A DNA stretch of 6,869 nucleotides from an uncultured Clostridia bacterium. Lineage in GTDB: Bacteria; Bacillota; Clostridia; Oscillospirales; Ruminococcaceae. The DNA is taken from the NCBI GenBank assembly GCA_946533615.1, contig CAMNBY010000193.1, forward strand, positions 1 through 6,869. The letters run 5' to 3'. Shown piece after piece: positions 5,430 through 6,869 of the stretch. The translations under genes and the position numbers were made by a program. The number at the start of each line of letters is the position of its first letter. Positions within the stretch are counted from its first letter, which is position 1. The notes under the pieces were generated by a model. The model did not search any database, was not told where the DNA came from, and saw only the letters and a program-made list of their open reading frames with translations.

Positions 5430-5458
5430 ATTATACCTTATTTTGGCAGGATTGTCAA
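5430..5458 (-). promoter_or_regulatory. Fully consensus sigma-A promoter of the Bax inhibitor-like gene
   Basis: On the minus strand TTGACA (5453-5458) and TATAAT (5430-5435) are separated by exactly 17 bases, matching the consensus at all twelve positions. There is no extended -10 TG. The start is expected near 5423, giving a leader of about 40 bases with no obvious structure. It begins only 41 bases after the HD-GYP stop. Confidence 0.92.
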
Positions 5459-5499
5459 GACAGGCGCTTTGGCGTATTTTGTCTTATCGGCACAGCAGT

Positions 5500-6869
5500 T
5501 CAGCACTCGATGGAGCTGTAATACTCCTCGAGGCGTGGCCTTGCGGCGACGTAGTAGGGCTCCAGCTGCTTGTCGAAGTGCTTGCCCATGCCTTCCATAA
5601 TAATGGCGTCGGCCTTGTCAAAGGACATCTTCTCTTTATAGACGCGCTTGCTGACGAGGGCGTCATAAACGTCGGCGATAGCCATTATGCGGGCTTCGAG
5701 GGGTATCTCCTCGCCCTTCAGGCCGTCGGGATAGCCCGAGCCGTCCCAGCGCTCGTGATGGTAGTGGGCGACATTCTCGGCGATGTGATGGAACTCGCGG
5801 TCGTCGGTGCCCTTGAGTATCTCGTGTACGATACGGGCGCCCTCGGCGGCGTGGGTCTTCATTATCTCGTATTCCTCGTCCGTAAAGCGACCCGGCTTGC
5901 GGAGGATAGCATCATCAACGGCGATCTTACCGAGGTCGTGCATAGGCGCCGCCTTGATTATATCCTTGCAGAATTCCTCGGTAAGCCCAAGCTTGTTTTC
6001 CTTCATTATCTCGTCGATCAGCAGACGGACGCCGACGCTGGTACGCTTGATGTGTCCGCCTGTAGAATTGTCCCTGCTTTCGACCATGGTCGCCATGCTG
6101 AGCACAAGGTTGTCGTGCATCTCGACGATGTGGGCGGTCTTTTCGGCGACCTCGCGGCGGAGGTCGGTGTTGTATCGGTCAAGGAGCGCGATGTATTTCT
6201 GGTTTTGGGTGTCATCGGTCATGAACAGCTGATACCCGCGCTTGTGAGCGCCGTCATAGAGGTAGTTGATATTCACAAGATAGATGTGCTCGTCGGCCTC
6301 GTAGACTATCTTGTTTTGGCTCTCGTCCTCCTTGAAAGCGACAAGCCACTTGATGACGGTGGAGTTAAGCTTTTCGCTGTTGGAAACGGGCTTATCCACA
6401 GTAAGCTCTCGCAGGTCGGGCATCATCTTCTTTGCGGTCTCGTTGCTGCCGAGATAGTTGAGCTTGAAGTCAAACGAAGCAAAGCCCGTATCGCCTGTCT
6501 GGACGAGGCTGTCAACGACGGTGTCGTCGATGTCATAAAGGCAGATGCGATGAACGATGAAGAGGAACATTATCTGCGCTATGAAATAGGACAGCGGCAC
6601 GAATTCGATATTGATGGCCTTTTGCAGGAAATAGCAGCTGATCGAGAAAAACTCCGTGAACAGCAGGAGGTAGATTATCCTGTTGGAGACGTCCTTCTTC
6701 TTGAAGATGCTGTAGATCAGGGCCGCAACACCAAGCGCAAAGTAAACAATGAGCATCACATAGAAGACGGTATGTATCGGGCCGTAGGATTTGGCTATCC
6801 TGCCTGCGCCATAGGCTGTGTAATGCTCTGCATTTTTGTAGAACAGGCCGTTCCTGCCGATAGTCAGCA
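5500..6869 (-). CDS. Membrane-anchored HD-GYP cyclic-di-GMP phosphodiesterase (5' end outside window)
   Basis: The protein should hydrolyse the second messenger cyclic di-GMP at the inner membrane. The frame is open to the right edge, giving 455 visible residues. An in-frame GTG at 6757-6759 is not taken as the start, because the 36 codons before it (ending ...YGPIHTVFYV) continue a membrane domain. Numbering from that GTG, hydrophobic segments lie at 1-19, 27-45 and 54-74, resembling the end of a seven-helix sensor region. A PAS-like region (about 78-185; GFASFDFKLNYLGSNETAK) and a charged helical linker (185-215) follow. The HD-GYP domain is at about 215-400 and has TGGHIKRT (H236), MHDLGKI (H274, D275, K278), HHERWDGSGYPDG (334-346) and IADVYDAL (D363), all as expected of an active enzyme. 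The position four residues before H236, often Glu, is Ser. No clear terminator follows, so read-through into the next gene is possible. Confidence 0.93.
   Translation of the reverse strand, partial: LTIGRNGLFYKNAEHYTAYGAGRIAKSYGPIHTVFYVMLIVYFALGVAALIYSIFKKKDVSNRIIYLLLFTEFFSISCYFLQKAINIEFVPLSYFIAQIMFLFIVHRICLYDIDDTVVDSLVQTGDTGFASFDFKLNYLGSNETAKKMMPDLRELTVDKPVSNSEKLNSTVIKWLVAFKEDESQNKIVYEADEHIYLVNINYLYDGAHKRGYQLFMTDDTQNQKYIALLDRYNTDLRREVAEKTAHIVEMHDNLVLSMATMVESRDNSTGGHIKRTSVGVRLLIDEIMKENKLGLTEEFCKDIIKAAPMHDLGKIAVDDAILRKPGRFTDEEYEIMKTHAAEGARIVHEILKGTDDREFHHIAENVAHYHHERWDGSGYPDGLKGEEIPLEARIMAIADVYDALVSKRVYKEKMSFDKADAIIMEGMGKHFDKQLEPYYVAARPRLEEYYSSIEC

Noticed and set aside
5461..5499. Possible terminator after the HD-GYP gene (CGCCAAAGCG)
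   Set aside because: The stem is only 3 bp and no T run follows, so I do not call a terminator there.

Overview
The window looks like chromosomal DNA from a Gram-positive anaerobe of the Ruminococcus/Oscillospiraceae type. This is inferred from four things: near-consensus sigma-A promoters with 17-base spacers, strong AAAAGGAGG-type ribosome binding sites, GTG and TTG starts, and a small protein that resembles a family I associate with Ruminococcus relatives (DUF6935-like). It is mostly ordinary housekeeping and membrane genes. I see no phage, insertion sequence, CRISPR array or defence system.

Left part, plus strand (1-2036). The 3' end of an unrecognised gene is followed, 5 bases after its stop, by a good promoter (TTGATA-17-TATAAT). 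That promoter drives a DUF6935-like protein and an endonuclease III (nth), which are 3 bases apart and probably translationally coupled. A terminator hairpin follows. A second strong promoter then drives two tandem glutamine tRNAs (anticodons TTG and CTG), closed by a GC-rich terminator.

Right part, minus strand (2037-6869). Read in the direction of transcription, there is first a membrane-anchored HD-GYP cyclic-di-GMP phosphodiesterase, running off the right edge. Next comes a Bax inhibitor-1-like membrane protein with a fully consensus promoter. Next is a 5'-truncated remnant of a MATE efflux transporter, lying just beyond a promoter-plus-terminator unit. Last is a complete NhaC-like Na+/H+ antiporter with its own promoter and leader hairpin. 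The tRNA unit and the antiporter gene converge at about 2040-2130, where a second hairpin can act in both directions.

There is no shared pathway. The genes fall into small independent transcription units: DNA repair, translation, ion homeostasis, membrane stress and second-messenger signalling. No stretch over 300 bases is without a gene; the longest gap (1588-1826) holds a terminator, an imperfect inverted repeat and the tRNA promoter. The observations most worth checking are the promoter that fires straight into a terminator beside the MATE remnant, the leader-trailer complementarity around the first tRNA, and the Glu-to-Ser change next to the HD-GYP metal site.
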